Part shown: one piece after another, positions 8,399-17,510 of the stretch
Position numbering within the stretch: position 1 is the first letter of the stretch
Layout of the letters: each line of letters starts with the position of its first letter
From: Gloeobacter kilaueensis JS1
Lineage (GTDB): Bacteria > Cyanobacteriota > Cyanobacteriia > Gloeobacterales > Gloeobacteraceae
Assembly (NCBI RefSeq): GCF_000484535.1
Contig: NC_022600.1
Coordinates: forward strand, 3,410,001 to 3,474,000
DNA: 64,000 nt
Direction of reading: 5' to 3'
The notes under the pieces: generated by a model
Told to the model about the DNA's origin: nothing
Seen by the model: only the letters and a program-made list of their open reading frames with translations
Databases searched by the model: none
Translations under genes and position numbers: made by a program

Positions 8399-10030
8399 GT
8401 GCAGATTGCCCTGTTGCAACTGAACCTGACGGTGGGGGATCTGGTGGGCAATGCTGGCCGCATCGAGCAGGCCGCCCGCCAGGCGGCTGCTTGTGGGGCG
8501 GATCTGGCGGTCACCTCCGAACTCGCTCTCCTCGGGTATCCGCCCCGCGATTTGCTGTTGGACCCGGCTTTTGTTGCGAGAGCCGCCGGGGTGGGAGCGG
8601 ATCTGGCCCGCGCCCTGAGGGGTGTGCTGCCGGTGCTGGTGGGCACGGTGGTACCCAGCGACGGGGGCCGCCCCCTCGCCAACGCGGCAGTGCTGCTCGC
8701 CGGGGGCGAATGCCGGGTCGCAGCGCGCAAGGTGCTTTTACCGACCTACGATGTCTTCGACGAGGACCGCTACTTCGAGCCAGGTAAGACAGTCCAGCCT
8801 TTGGATCTCGCTCGCCAGTCCCTGGGCGTCCACATCTGCGAGGACGGCTGGAACGACCGCGAGTTCTGGCCGGTGCAGCGCTATCACCGCGATCCGGTGG
8901 AAGAACTCGTCACAGCCGGGGCCGGGTTGCTGATTAACCTTTCCGCCTCGCCCTACTACCGGGGGGTGCAATCGTTTCGTGAGCGCCTGCTGGGCCACAC
9001 CGCCCGCCGCCACCGCCTGCCGCTGCTCTACGTCAATCAGGTGGGCGGCAACGACGAACTGTTGTTCGACGGCTGTAGCTGTGCCTTTGGCCCCGACGGC
9101 GGACTCGTCGCCCGCGCCCGGAGCTTCGAGCCGGATCTGCTCGTAGTTGACACCGAAGCCCTCAGCGGTCACTGCTCGCCAGTGTTTGCGGGCGAAGCCG
9201 AGGTCTGGGAGGCGCTGGTGATGGGGACGGCGGATTACGTGCGCAAGTGCGGTTTTCGTCAGGCTCTCGTCGCCTTCTCCGGCGGCATCGATTCGGCCCT
9301 CACCCTGGCGGTGGCGAGCGCTGCCCTTGGACCTGCGAACGTGCTCGCTGTCCTGATGCCCTCGCCCTATTCGAGCCCCGGCAGCATCGACGACAGCCTC
9401 GCCCTTGCCGCCAACCTGGGCGTCGAAACGCTGAAGCTGCCCATCGCTCCGGCGATGGACGCCTTCGAGCAGATTCTTTCTCACAGCTTTGCCGGGTACA
9501 GCGCCGACATTACCGAGGAAAATCTCCAGGCGCGCATCCGGGGCACGCTGATGATGGCCCTCTCCAACAAGTTTGGCCGCCTCGTGCTCACCACCGGCAA
9601 CAAGTCGGAGACTGCCGTCGGCTACAACACGCTCTACGGCGACACCGCCGGGGCCCTGGCGGTGATTTCGGATCTGTACAAGGGCGAAGTGTATCGGCTC
9701 GCCCACTGGCTCAACCGCGACCGAGAGCTGATCCCCGCCAGCATTCTGACCAAGCCCCCCTCCGCCGAACTGCGCCCCGGCCAGCGCGACTCCGACAGCC
9801 TGCCCCCCTACGACGCACTCGACAGCATCCTGCGGCTTTTGATCGAGCAGAACCGCACCCCAGAGCAGATCGAAGCTGCCGGTCACGACCCGGCAACCGT
9901 CCGGCGGGTGCTCCAACTGGTCGATCGGGCCGAATTCAAGCGCCGCCAACTGCCTCCTGGCCTGAGAGTCAGCCCCCGCGCCTTCGGCATCGGCTGGCGG
10001 CAGCCCATCGCAGCCCATAAAGCGATCTGA
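8399..10030 (+). CDS. nadE: glutamine-dependent NAD+ synthetase
   Basis: Converts nicotinate adenine dinucleotide to NAD+, using ammonia from glutamine. The frame is open further upstream, but the protein fold starts at the GTG at 8399 (MQIALLQLNLTVGD), giving 543 residues. Residues 1-260 are the nitrilase-type glutaminase with its Glu-Lys-Cys triad (SELALLGYPPRD, KVLLPTYDVFDED, HICEDGWND). Residues 270-543 are the synthetase with the ATP motif SGGIDS. With nadM this is the second NAD-synthesis gene in the first 10 kb. Confidence 0.95.
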   Translation: MQIALLQLNLTVGDLVGNAGRIEQAARQAAACGADLAVTSELALLGYPPRDLLLDPAFVARAAGVGADLARALRGVLPVLVGTVVPSDGGRPLANAAVLLAGGECRVAARKVLLPTYDVFDEDRYFEPGKTVQPLDLARQSLGVHICEDGWNDREFWPVQRYHRDPVEELVTAGAGLLINLSASPYYRGVQSFRERLLGHTARRHRLPLLYVNQVGGNDELLFDGCSCAFGPDGGLVARARSFEPDLLVVDTEALSGHCSPVFAGEAEVWEALVMGTADYVRKCGFRQALVAFSGGIDSALTLAVASAALGPANVLAVLMPSPYSSPGSIDDSLALAANLGVETLKLPIAPAMDAFEQILSHSFAGYSADITEENLQARIRGTLMMALSNKFGRLVLTTGNKSETAVGYNTLYGDTAGALAVISDLYKGEVYRLAHWLNRDRELIPASILTKPPSAELRPGQRDSDSLPPYDALDSILRLLIEQNRTPEQIEAAGHDPATVRRVLQLVDRAEFKRRQLPPGLRVSPRAFGIGWRQPIAAHKAI

Positions 10031-10116
10031 CTTTTTTAAGAATCGAAGCGAACCGGTCGCTCTCCGCCCTCGAACGAGGCGCTATCCAGTGAGATCCGCC
10101 GGCTTTGAATGGCGCA

Positions 10117-10189
10117 TACCCCCAACCGGATTCGAACCGGTGTCGCCTCCGTGAAAGGGAGGTGTCCTGGGCCTCTAGACGATGGGGGC
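10117..10189 (-). tRNA. trnE: tRNA-Glu (anticodon UUC)
   Basis: The minus strand folds as a full cloverleaf of 73 bases. The acceptor stem pairs GCCCCCA with TGGGGGT (first pair G-U) and has discriminator A73. The D-loop region reads GTCTAGAGGCC. The anticodon loop CTTTCAC gives anticodon UUC, and the T-arm contains GGTTCGAATCC. CCA is not encoded. In cyanobacteria charged tRNA-Glu also feeds tetrapyrrole synthesis. Confidence 0.96.
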
Positions 10190-10223
10190 ACAGACACAGC
10201 TTCTTATTATGGATGTAAATCGA

Positions 10224-10377
10224 AGCGAGCGTCAATCTCGCTGCGGCGGCGCTCCGAGTGTACCCGCAGCAACCGCAGTGGAAACTTCATTCAGGCGCAA
10301 CCGTTGCTGCGGCCCTGCCACTCTACTCGAACGCCGCTTTGCCCGATCGTAAAAGAGGGTAGTGAAAGCTACCTCGG
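10224..10377 (+). ncRNA. candidate structured RNA or leader element
   Basis: This gene-free stretch contains nested inverted repeats: AGCGAG/CTCGCT (10224-10229, 10237-10242), GCGGCG/CGCCGC (10243-10248, 10332-10337), GAGTG/CACTC (10256-10260, 10319-10323), a perfect 10-bp pair CCGCAGCAAC/GTTGCTGCGG (10264-10273, 10303-10312), and GAGGGTAG/CTACCTC (10355-10362, 10369-10375). A terminator follows at once. I compared it by eye with the cobalamin, TPP and SRP/4.5S cores and found no match. It is either a small RNA or the leader of the TonB receptor gene. Confidence 0.45.
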
Positions 10378-10410
10378 CGGCCTGTACCCCCCTGCAGGCC
10401 GTCTTTTTTT
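10378..10410 (+). terminator. Rho-independent terminator before TonB receptor gene
   Basis: CGGCCTG (10378-10384) pairs with CAGGCCG (10395-10401), and seven T residues follow at 10404-10410. It ends about 76 bases before the receptor start. A TTGACA at 10414-10419 just after it could serve as a separate promoter, although no good -10 box was seen. It therefore either ends the structured RNA or acts as an attenuator. Confidence 0.75.
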
Positions 10411-10486
10411 GGTTTGACAGCCGGTCTTTTGACGAGTCATCCGTCCTGCCTGACAATGAGCGGCTGAGTTAGCCACCGGTAATCGC

Positions 10487-12499
10487 TTGAAAACTTCGAT
10501 CTGTCTTGCCCTGCTCATCCTGGGCCTGCCGACGCTTGCGGCGGCCCAGAGCGCGCCCACCCGCTCCGAACTGGTCCACCCGTCCCAGCGGGCAGCGGAC
10601 CTGCTATCCCAGGCAGAACCTGCGATCCCGGTTTTGACCCCCCAGGCGGAGACGCGCCAGCCCGCTCCCCCGGCGACGCCGGTCTACACCGTGCCCGCCG
10701 CCCAGATCGAAAAACAGGGAGCGCAGAGCCTGGCGGATGTGCTGCGGGGGCTGCCGGGCTTTGCGATCAACGATGTCGGGCCAGGGGCGGACATCCACAC
10801 CGGCACCTACTACCGGGGAGCTTCGATCAACCAATCGACCCTGCTCCTCAATGGCCGCCCCTTCGGCACCAACATCAACACCTACCACGGCACCACCGAC
10901 TTCAACGCCCTGCCGGTCGAGGCGATCGAAAAGGTCGAACTGACGAGCGGAGCCAGCTCGACTCTTTATGGCAGCGAGGGCTTTGGCGGCGTGCTCAACG
11001 TCGTCACCAAAAAAGGCCGGGGCCAGCCCCGGCTCAGCGCCAGCCTCGAATACGGTTCCTACGGCCAGAGCAACTACCGGGCCGCCTTCGCCGGGGCGGG
11101 CGATCAGTTCAGCTACACCGTCAACTACCAGAGCTTTTTGGCCGACAACCGCTACGGTGTTCCTTTTGAATCGGTCAATCGCGGCCCGGACGGGCGGCTC
11201 TTCAACGGCGACGCCTACCGCAACAGCTACGCCGCCAACTTCAGCTACGAACCCGACAGCCGCAACACCCTCTCCTTTGATCTCACCAAGATCGTCTCCC
11301 GCAAGGGCCTGCTGTACTTTGGCTTTCCCGGCAACTGCAACCCGGCTTTGCCCCTGCAGTGCGACCGCCTCGACCACGACGGCCTCAATACGGGCTTGAA
11401 CTGGCGCAGCCAGCTTGGAGGAGGGGAAGATTCGCTCTTGAGCGTCAGCCTGGGCTACAACCAGGACTACTTCAACACCTACGGCCCGAACCAGAACCAG
11501 TTCAGCCGCACCGGCAGCCTCGACTCGCAACTCATCAGCGCCCGCATCGAGCACGACTGGTACACCTCCCCCGGCCACCGCCTGCGCTATGGCTTCGACC
11601 TGCTCAACAACAGCCTCACCGGCACGATCTTGAGCACCAACCCGGCCCGCGCCGCCAACAACGGCGGCGAGAGCCACGCCGTCTTCAACGGTGCCTTCTT
11701 TGCCCTGAGCAGCTGGACCGTTGCGAAGCCCCTGCAGTTAGAACTGGGCGTGCGCCAGACGGTGAATAGCCTCTTTGGCAGCTACACCAACCCGAGCCTG
11801 GGCATCCGCTATGCACTGAGCCCGGATGTCGCCCTGCGGGCCAGTTGGGTGCTCGCCCAGCGCAATCCGGGCCTGGATCAGCTCTTCGTCTACGACACCG
11901 TTCACGGCTGGCTGCCCAACCCCAATCTGGTACCCGAGACCGGCTCCGCCTACACCGCCGGATTCGACGTGCGCTTCAGCGAGGCTCTGAGCGGCCAGTT
12001 CACCTACTTCGGCAGTGGCCTCGCCAACCGCCTCGCCGTCGGTTCCGACAATCGCTGGCAGAATATCGGCTCCGTCGCCACCAACGGCCTCGAACTCGCC
12101 CTGCGCTGGCAGATCGCCCCCGAGTGGTCGAGCTTTCTCAACTACACCTACACCGACGCCAAAATCCTCACCGGTTCCGACGCCGGACTGCAACTGGGCC
12201 TCGTCCCCTACTCGGTGGGCCAGGCGGGCGTGGGCTACGACCACGGCGGTTACCAGGCCAACCTCATCGCCACCTACGGCAGCGGCAGCCGCCGGGCCTT
12301 TTACACCCTGCCGGGGGTGAACAACACTGACTTTTCTTCGCCCTGGCTCTCCCTGGATCTACGCACCCGCATCCCGCTCACCCCGAATCTGGCCTTCACC
12401 GCCTACATCGAAAATCTGGCGGACGTGCCCTACGAGCGGGCCAACCGCATCTTCACCCCCGGCATTCTCTACCGAATTGGCGTGGAAACCAGTCTTTAG
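10487..12499 (+). CDS. TonB-dependent outer membrane receptor
   Basis: A 670-residue porin-like receptor for a scarce ligand such as a siderophore or cobalamin. The TTG start gives a good signal peptide (MKTSICLALLILGLPTLAAA). Residues about 70-185 are the plug domain (LADVLRGLPGF, then SGASSTLYGSEGFGGVLNVV). The rest is the 22-strand barrel, ending in a short YRIGVETSL strand without a terminal aromatic. Substrate not predictable. A structured leader and terminator lie upstream, and downstream its frame continues past the TAG into a 21-bp repeat array. Confidence 0.93.
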   Translation: MKTSICLALLILGLPTLAAAQSAPTRSELVHPSQRAADLLSQAEPAIPVLTPQAETRQPAPPATPVYTVPAAQIEKQGAQSLADVLRGLPGFAINDVGPGADIHTGTYYRGASINQSTLLLNGRPFGTNINTYHGTTDFNALPVEAIEKVELTSGASSTLYGSEGFGGVLNVVTKKGRGQPRLSASLEYGSYGQSNYRAAFAGAGDQFSYTVNYQSFLADNRYGVPFESVNRGPDGRLFNGDAYRNSYAANFSYEPDSRNTLSFDLTKIVSRKGLLYFGFPGNCNPALPLQCDRLDHDGLNTGLNWRSQLGGGEDSLLSVSLGYNQDYFNTYGPNQNQFSRTGSLDSQLISARIEHDWYTSPGHRLRYGFDLLNNSLTGTILSTNPARAANNGGESHAVFNGAFFALSSWTVAKPLQLELGVRQTVNSLFGSYTNPSLGIRYALSPDVALRASWVLAQRNPGLDQLFVYDTVHGWLPNPNLVPETGSAYTAGFDVRFSEALSGQFTYFGSGLANRLAVGSDNRWQNIGSVATNGLELALRWQIAPEWSSFLNYTYTDAKILTGSDAGLQLGLVPYSVGQAGVGYDHGGYQANLIATYGSGSRRAFYTLPGVNNTDFSSPWLSLDLRTRIPLTPNLAFTAYIENLADVPYERANRIFTPGILYRIGVETSL

Positions 12500-12526
12500 C
12501 GGCCTGACCTGAGCCGGAAGTTTTCA

Positions 12527-12799
12527 GTTCCAAACCGGAAGCTCGGGGTTCCGAACCTGAAGTTCGAGGTTCAAAACCCGGAACTTGAGGTTCGCAACCA
12601 GAAATTCGAGGTTCAAAACCTGGAACTTGAGGTTCTGAACCTGGAAGATGGGGTTCCGAACCCGAAGGATGAGGTCTGGAACCTGAAACTTGAGGTTCTG
12701 GACCAGAAAGATGAGGTTTTGAACCTGAAACTTGAGGTTCGGAACCCCGAGCTTGAAGTTCCGAACCTGAAAGACGAGGTTTTGAACCTGAAAGCCGAA
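12527..12799 (+). repeat. 13-unit 21-bp tandem repeat, heptad-coding, after the receptor stop
   Basis: Thirteen consecutive units of exactly 21 bases with no indels, consensus close to GTTCCGAACCTGAAACTTGAG cut at any phase. The frame is that of the TonB receptor: after its TAG at 12497-12499 it stays open for 114 codons to a TGA at 12842-12844. Each unit encodes V-x-N-L-x-x-E, which fits a coiled-coil heptad with V at a, L at d, and charges at e and g. There is no ATG or GTG in that frame. The opposite strand is also open (12453-12848), as expected for a 3n period. The units vary by substitution only, suggesting either selection on period or recent slippage. Confidence 0.85.
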
Positions 12800-12898
12800 G
12801 CCCGGAGCCTGGCCGTTCCAGACTCCGGGCTTGCATACCTGTGAGCATCGGTGCCGATAGCAGCTCAGAACACCGTCTCCCAGCGGGGACCGCTCAGC

Positions 12899-13375
12899 TC
12901 AAACCGTGGGAGCAGCAGGCTCACTGCGGCGTGCCTTGCGAGCAAAGCGGCGGCCCATCTCATCGAGCGCTCCATCCAGACCTAACCCCTTGCCGCTGTA
13001 ACGACCAAAGTTGTAGACCGTGAGCGCTGCTCCATACGCCTCTGCCCCTACTACTGTCGTCGTGTCCTCCAGCAACTCGTCCAACTGCCTGAGCGACAGG
13101 GCAATCGGATACAGCTTCTCGAACAATTCCACATCCCGCCGCATCTCCTGCACCTCGAAGGTGCGGGGCAGGAAGTCCGGATTTTGCCCGGCTATCTCAA
13201 GAGCGCGGGCGACAAAGGCGCGACTTTTATCTCCGAGCCTGGGCAGGGCGCGTCTTTCATCTGCGGTGAGCCCAACCAGAAACGGCAACTTCTGGCGGAT
13301 GAGGGCAATGGCGTCAAGAATGGCTTTCTGGTCTTCGGCAGAAAATTCAACACTCACACGGTTGTTCGTCGTCAT
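12899..13375 (-). CDS. conserved hypothetical protein
   Basis: A 158-residue, mostly helical soluble protein of a family I know only as a conserved hypothetical. Its signature is a region like LRQKLPFLVGLTADERRALP, then GDKSRAFVARALE, and an aliphatic C-terminal segment with VGAEAYGAALTVYNFGR. An AGGAG ribosome site sits eight bases before the ATG at 13375. It lies downstream of the CHAT gene on the same strand with a 137-base gap, so it may be read from that operon. Role unknown. Confidence 0.75.
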   Translation of the reverse strand: MTTNNRVSVEFSAEDQKAILDAIALIRQKLPFLVGLTADERRALPRLGDKSRAFVARALEIAGQNPDFLPRTFEVQEMRRDVELFEKLYPIALSLRQLDELLEDTTTVVGAEAYGAALTVYNFGRYSGKGLGLDGALDEMGRRFARKARRSEPAAPTV

Positions 13376-13512
13376 GCGGTTATCTCCTACAACTGGAAGG
13401 ACAGTTTCCCAGCAAACACTAGAGAGCAGGGTATACCGACGCAGACAAGATTTGCAAGACCGACTGCTCTACCAGTAACACTATTTCCTGGTTGCAGACA
13501 GCCGAAAGCTTA

Positions 13513-16500
13513 TTACTCCTGCTGAAGCATCTGCCTGAGCAGATCCTGGGTCATTGGAGACCCCTGCGATAGTAGCTTTTCGAGCAGGGCGGGCTGTTCC
13601 TGCACGATGCGCTCCAGCATGCCGACATAATTCTGCCGAACAGTGATGGTGTTGGGATGTTCGGTACCGAGCTTCTTTAGTAGTACCTCAACTGCCCGTA
13701 CATACAGTGGCTCCGCCTGCTCATACCGACTCTGGGCTGTGTAAAGCAAAGCTAGATTGCATAAGTTTATGGCCACGTCTGGATGCTCCTGACCCAATAG
13801 CTTCTGTCGCATTTGGAGAGCCTGAAGGTACAGTGGCTCGGCCTCTTCGTACCGACCCTGGGAATAGTAAAGCATGGCCAAATTTCCCAGGCTGACAGCT
13901 ACAACTGGATGCTCCTGGCCCAGTAGATTTTGTTGCATCTGGAGAACCTGGGTGAACAGTGGCTCGGCTTCCTCGTACTGTTTCTGGGAATATTTGATTA
14001 TGGCTAAATTACCCAAGCTATCAGCTAGGTCCGGATGCTCCTCACCTAGCAGCTTTTTCTGCATCTGGATAGCCTGCATAAAGCGCGGCTCCGCCTGCTC
14101 GTATTGGTTCTGGGAATAGTAAAGTAAGCCAAGGTTATTGAGGTTAGCAGCCACGTCTGGATGCTCCTGACCCAATAGCTTCTGTTGCATTTGGAGAGCC
14201 TGAAGGTACAGTGGCTCGGCCTCCTCGTACCGACCCTGGGAATAATAGAGAAAGGCTAGATTGCCCAGATTTCTGGCCACGTCTGGATGCTCTTGACCCA
14301 ACAACTTCTTTTGTATCTGAAGCGCCTGAAGGAACAGCAACTCGGATTTATCGTACTTTCCCTGGGATTCGTAAAGTGCGGCCAAACTGCCCAGATTTTT
14401 GGCTACGTCTGGATGCTCCTGACCTAATAGCTTCTTTTGTATCTGAAGCGCCTGAAGGAACAGCGGCTCTGCTCTCTCGTACCGACCTTGGTGATAGTAT
14501 AGTCTAGCTAGATTGCCCAGGATAATAGCTACTTGTGGATGCATCTGGCCCAACCGCTTCTTCTGTATCTGGAGAGCCTGCATGTAAAGCGGCTCCGCTT
14601 TCTCGTACCGACCCTGGTCCATGTAGAGTGCAGCCAGGTTGTTAAGGCTATCAGCTACCTTTGGATGCTCCTGACCCAATAGCTTCTGTCGCATTTGGAG
14701 AGCCTGAAGGTACAATGGCTCGGCCTCTTCGTACCGACCCTGAGCGTAGTAGAGAACGGCTAGGTTGTTGAGGCTAGCAGCTACCTTTGGATGCTCCTGG
14801 CCCAGTAGATACCGGCATGATCGCAACACGTCGGACTGTAGTGGTTCAGCTTCCAAGTAACGACCCTGCTGTTGCCACTGCATTACGAGAGCATCAGCAA
14901 CTTTTTGCATCTGCTCCCATTGCTCAGCTACCTTTGCCAGGCGATAGATCTCCAGAGCCTGCGCTTCGATGCATCTACCAGAGTGCTCCCACCAGCAGCG
15001 GTACAGTGCATCGACAGCTAATTGTGCCAGCGGTTGTACTGGCTCCGGGACAGCAGCAATGACCAACGGGGGCACCCACAGACTGCCGTCCAGTCCGGCT
15101 TCCAGCAGGCCCAGGGAACGGGCGCGCTCGATGTGTCGTTCCAGTGAGGCAATACCCTGACAGACAGCCAGGAACGCCTCGGCAGGCACCGGCAACTCGT
15201 ACACCCGTCCACACTCCAGCATCCGGCGCAACTCCGGCTCCTGCTTGTTCAACAGGTGCTCCACCAGAATCTCTTCGCAGTACTCCACTCCGGTCTGTTC
15301 CAGCTTCAGCAGTAGAGCCTGCTGGTCCAGATCTTTTGCCTGCAGTACTTTGTCTAGCCGTTCCAGCAAGCGCGGGTTGCCTGCAGCCAACTTCAATGCT
15401 CGCCGCCGGTTATCTGCATCTACCTCTGCGCCTGGTCGAAATGATTTCAGACGCTCACACTTTTTCATCAGGTCTGCTCCGCGTAGGGCAGGCACCTGAA
15501 ATCGTTCGAGTAGGGCGTTGAGTTTGGGGTCAGCTACCGTGAAGTCGTAGCGGCTGGTGATGATGAGGCGGTGAGGCAGGCCGCTTCCCTGCACTGCTGC
15601 CAGCAGATCTCGCAGGATTGGGACGACTTCGGCTTTGAGGAGGGGTTTGCCCTCCCGGAGAATGACTTTGCCCTCGTCGTCAGTCTCGAAGTTGGCCTCG
15701 AAGTCGTCCAGCACAATAGCCAGACGCTGGTTGGGTGCATTGAGACCGGCCTTGAAGAAGCGCTGCCACTTCTGCAGGGTGGGCAGCCTACCGTTCAAGA
15801 TGTCATGGCCCCCATCTGACTCACACTGGCGAGCCAACTTGCTTGTCAGGCGCTCTTCTGTGAGATCCCGATACAGCACGATGCGGCTATATTCTGCCAA
15901 TCGCTCCAGTAAGCGGGCAGCGAGACTGCTTTTGCCTATTCCTCCTTGACCAAGCAGCACCACGCCGATGTTGCGGCTGCCCTGCAGGATCTTTAGAGTC
16001 TTCTGCAACAACCGGCGGCGGCCAACAAACTGCTCGGAGGTCGCTACCCGTACCTGCTGCTCCTCGTCAAGAAATTCTGTGGCAGCAGGAGGCAGAGGTA
16101 GCGTGAGCATGTCCCCAGATGGTTGCACCAGGGAGCCAGGACATTCGCCCCGAACATGCAGACGCAGCAGATGCCAGTTGGCAGCCTTCTCGTCCAGCAG
16201 GTGCAGGTAGGTCTTGATCAAAGCTTCCGACAGAGCACATCCGGCGGCGAGATGCTCGTACAGTTGAGCGGCAGCCTTGGTAGCAGTAGTGTCCTCGATA
16301 GGCAAGCCCCAGCCGAGCACCGCCGTGGCTCCAGCTTCCACCAGCGCTTCGGCCATCGAAGGGATGGCTCCTTCGCTTCCTCCCTGACCGGTGCGGCAAC
16401 CGGACAGGAACACCAGCGGCGGGATACGAAACTGCAGTGCTCTGGCAATGTCCTTGTCACTCACATCCTGACGCTCGCCAACCTCGTTCTCCGCCACAAA

Positions 16501-17157
16501 AAAGGGACCATTAGCACCCAGGCCCGCATGTCCAGTCAAATGCAGAATATCGACCTCGCCAGAACCGTAGCGTTCCAGACGTTTGCCCAGCAGAGGCAGG
16601 TTGCCACTTTCTTCCACCCGCATTTGCAGGGGCAAGTCGGCAGTAGCTTGGAGAATGGCACTCTCTTCCCGCTCGAAGTCCAGGGGCGGCTCTACCCCTT
16701 CGGGTGAACAGGCCATGAAGACTGTGAGCAGTGGACGATCCTGCGGTTGCCATTTCTTACTCTCACCGGGGATAGTGCGCACGGGCAACACGGGTGGGAA
16801 CCGCTGCACCAAGAATTGCTCACCATCGTGCAGAGCCTCCCAGGGCAGATGACGCAGGCGGCCTGCTCGTTTGACGCCGATGTGCAGCACCAGCAAATTA
16901 GCACTGCTTTGACTCACAGCCTGACCGAGCCACCGCTCATCTCCATCGAGCCAGGCGAAGAGCCGTTTGCCAATAGCGACAATATCGGGTCGTACTACGT
17001 AAAAGTCCCGCTCTGCCTGTCCCAGCAGGTCTTCGATCTGAGCCAGTGGTAAAGTGCGTTCCTCAGAGGCGGCCTTGCCCGGTAAGCGACAATCCAGACG
17101 GACATATTGGCTGTCGCCGGTCTCGTTCAACTGCAGGAAGAGACTATCAATAGGCAT
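13513..17157 (-). CDS. CHAT protease - STAND NTPase - TPR protein
   Basis: A 1214-residue multidomain protein. Residues about 60-340 form a CHAT caspase-like protease with candidate catalytic His210 (HLTGHAGLG) and Cys254 (LSGCRTGQ). Residues about 375-720 form a STAND-type P-loop NTPase (GQGGIGKSS at 403-411, with LAIVLDDFEAN as Walker B). Residues about 780-1170 hold one partial and nine full 42-residue TPRs of kinesin-light-chain type. Such proteins act as threat sensors whose TPRs or NTPase gate a protease. The gene follows the small gene at 17160 by two bases, so the two form an operon. Confidence 0.93.
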   Translation of the reverse strand: MPIDSLFLQLNETGDSQYVRLDCRLPGKAASEERTLPLAQIEDLLGQAERDFYVVRPDIVAIGKRLFAWLDGDERWLGQAVSQSSANLLVLHIGVKRAGRLRHLPWEALHDGEQFLVQRFPPVLPVRTIPGESKKWQPQDRPLLTVFMACSPEGVEPPLDFEREESAILQATADLPLQMRVEESGNLPLLGKRLERYGSGEVDILHLTGHAGLGANGPFFVAENEVGERQDVSDKDIARALQFRIPPLVFLSGCRTGQGGSEGAIPSMAEALVEAGATAVLGWGLPIEDTTATKAAAQLYEHLAAGCALSEALIKTYLHLLDEKAANWHLLRLHVRGECPGSLVQPSGDMLTLPLPPAATEFLDEEQQVRVATSEQFVGRRRLLQKTLKILQGSRNIGVVLLGQGGIGKSSLAARLLERLAEYSRIVLYRDLTEERLTSKLARQCESDGGHDILNGRLPTLQKWQRFFKAGLNAPNQRLAIVLDDFEANFETDDEGKVILREGKPLLKAEVVPILRDLLAAVQGSGLPHRLIITSRYDFTVADPKLNALLERFQVPALRGADLMKKCERLKSFRPGAEVDADNRRRALKLAAGNPRLLERLDKVLQAKDLDQQALLLKLEQTGVEYCEEILVEHLLNKQEPELRRMLECGRVYELPVPAEAFLAVCQGIASLERHIERARSLGLLEAGLDGSLWVPPLVIAAVPEPVQPLAQLAVDALYRCWWEHSGRCIEAQALEIYRLAKVAEQWEQMQKVADALVMQWQQQGRYLEAEPLQSDVLRSCRYLLGQEHPKVAASLNNLAVLYYAQGRYEEAEPLYLQALQMRQKLLGQEHPKVADSLNNLAALYMDQGRYEKAEPLYMQALQIQKKRLGQMHPQVAIILGNLARLYYHQGRYERAEPLFLQALQIQKKLLGQEHPDVAKNLGSLAALYESQGKYDKSELLFLQALQIQKKLLGQEHPDVARNLGNLAFLYYSQGRYEEAEPLYLQALQMQQKLLGQEHPDVAANLNNLGLLYYSQNQYEQAEPRFMQAIQMQKKLLGEEHPDLADSLGNLAIIKYSQKQYEEAEPLFTQVLQMQQNLLGQEHPVVAVSLGNLAMLYYSQGRYEEAEPLYLQALQMRQKLLGQEHPDVAINLCNLALLYTAQSRYEQAEPLYVRAVEVLLKKLGTEHPNTITVRQNYVGMLERIVQEQPALLEKLLSQGSPMTQDLLRQMLQQE

Positions 17158-17159
17158 CT

Positions 17160-17510
17160 TCAGGGCTCCAGCACCTTACGGATCTGCTCGGGGGTAGCAC
17201 CTTCCAATAACAAGCGCTTGCCGTTAGAGCCGATGAGCAAAACTTTTGTAATTTTGTTGGCCTCTTTGGTCTGCTTGCGCTTGCTGTACCACTGGTGGAT
17301 CTTCTCAGCAAGACTTACTAGACCCGAGACTCCGCTGATGGTACCGCCAGCGATGCTGACGATAGTAGCGACTGCAGCCAGGGTGATGGGTTCCCTTTTG
17401 CCGGAGGCATCCAGTGGTTCCTGGAAGCCCTCGATGTCAGGCTCACGAAGTAGCTCCGCTGCGGCTGAAACCGCTCCTTCTCCTTCAATAACCAGTTCGA
17501 TGGGTGTCAT
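17160..17510 (-). CDS. small EACC1-like partner of the CHAT protein
   Basis: A 116-residue protein. It has an N-terminal beta/alpha segment (MTPIELVIEGEG), a glycine-rich hydrophobic middle (LAAVATIVSIAGGTISGVSG) that could insert in a membrane, a basic helix (EKIHQWYSKRKQTKEANK) and a C-terminal beta unit (VLLIGSNGKRLLLEGATPEQ). This order matches the effector-associated constant component EACC1 described next to CHAT and other effectors in NTP-dependent conflict systems; that match is from memory of the family. It lies two bases upstream of the CHAT gene, so it is cotranscribed. Confidence 0.6.
   Translation of the reverse strand: MTPIELVIEGEGAVSAAAELLREPDIEGFQEPLDASGKREPITLAAVATIVSIAGGTISGVSGLVSLAEKIHQWYSKRKQTKEANKITKVLLIGSNGKRLLLEGATPEQIRKVLEP

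Noticed and set aside
10224-10410. Cobalamin riboswitch
   Set aside because: Position before a TonB receptor fits, but the B12 box (AGCCAGG-type) and the GCAACTG core were not found on either strand.
12527-12799. Tandem repeats taken as a CRISPR array
   Set aside because: Units are contiguous with no spacers, and there are no cas genes.
12453-12848. Minus-strand ORF of about 131 codons with an SGSEP-type heptad repeat
   Set aside because: It is the complement of the 21-bp array and is open because the period is a multiple of three. It also overlaps the receptor end, and there is no ribosome site.
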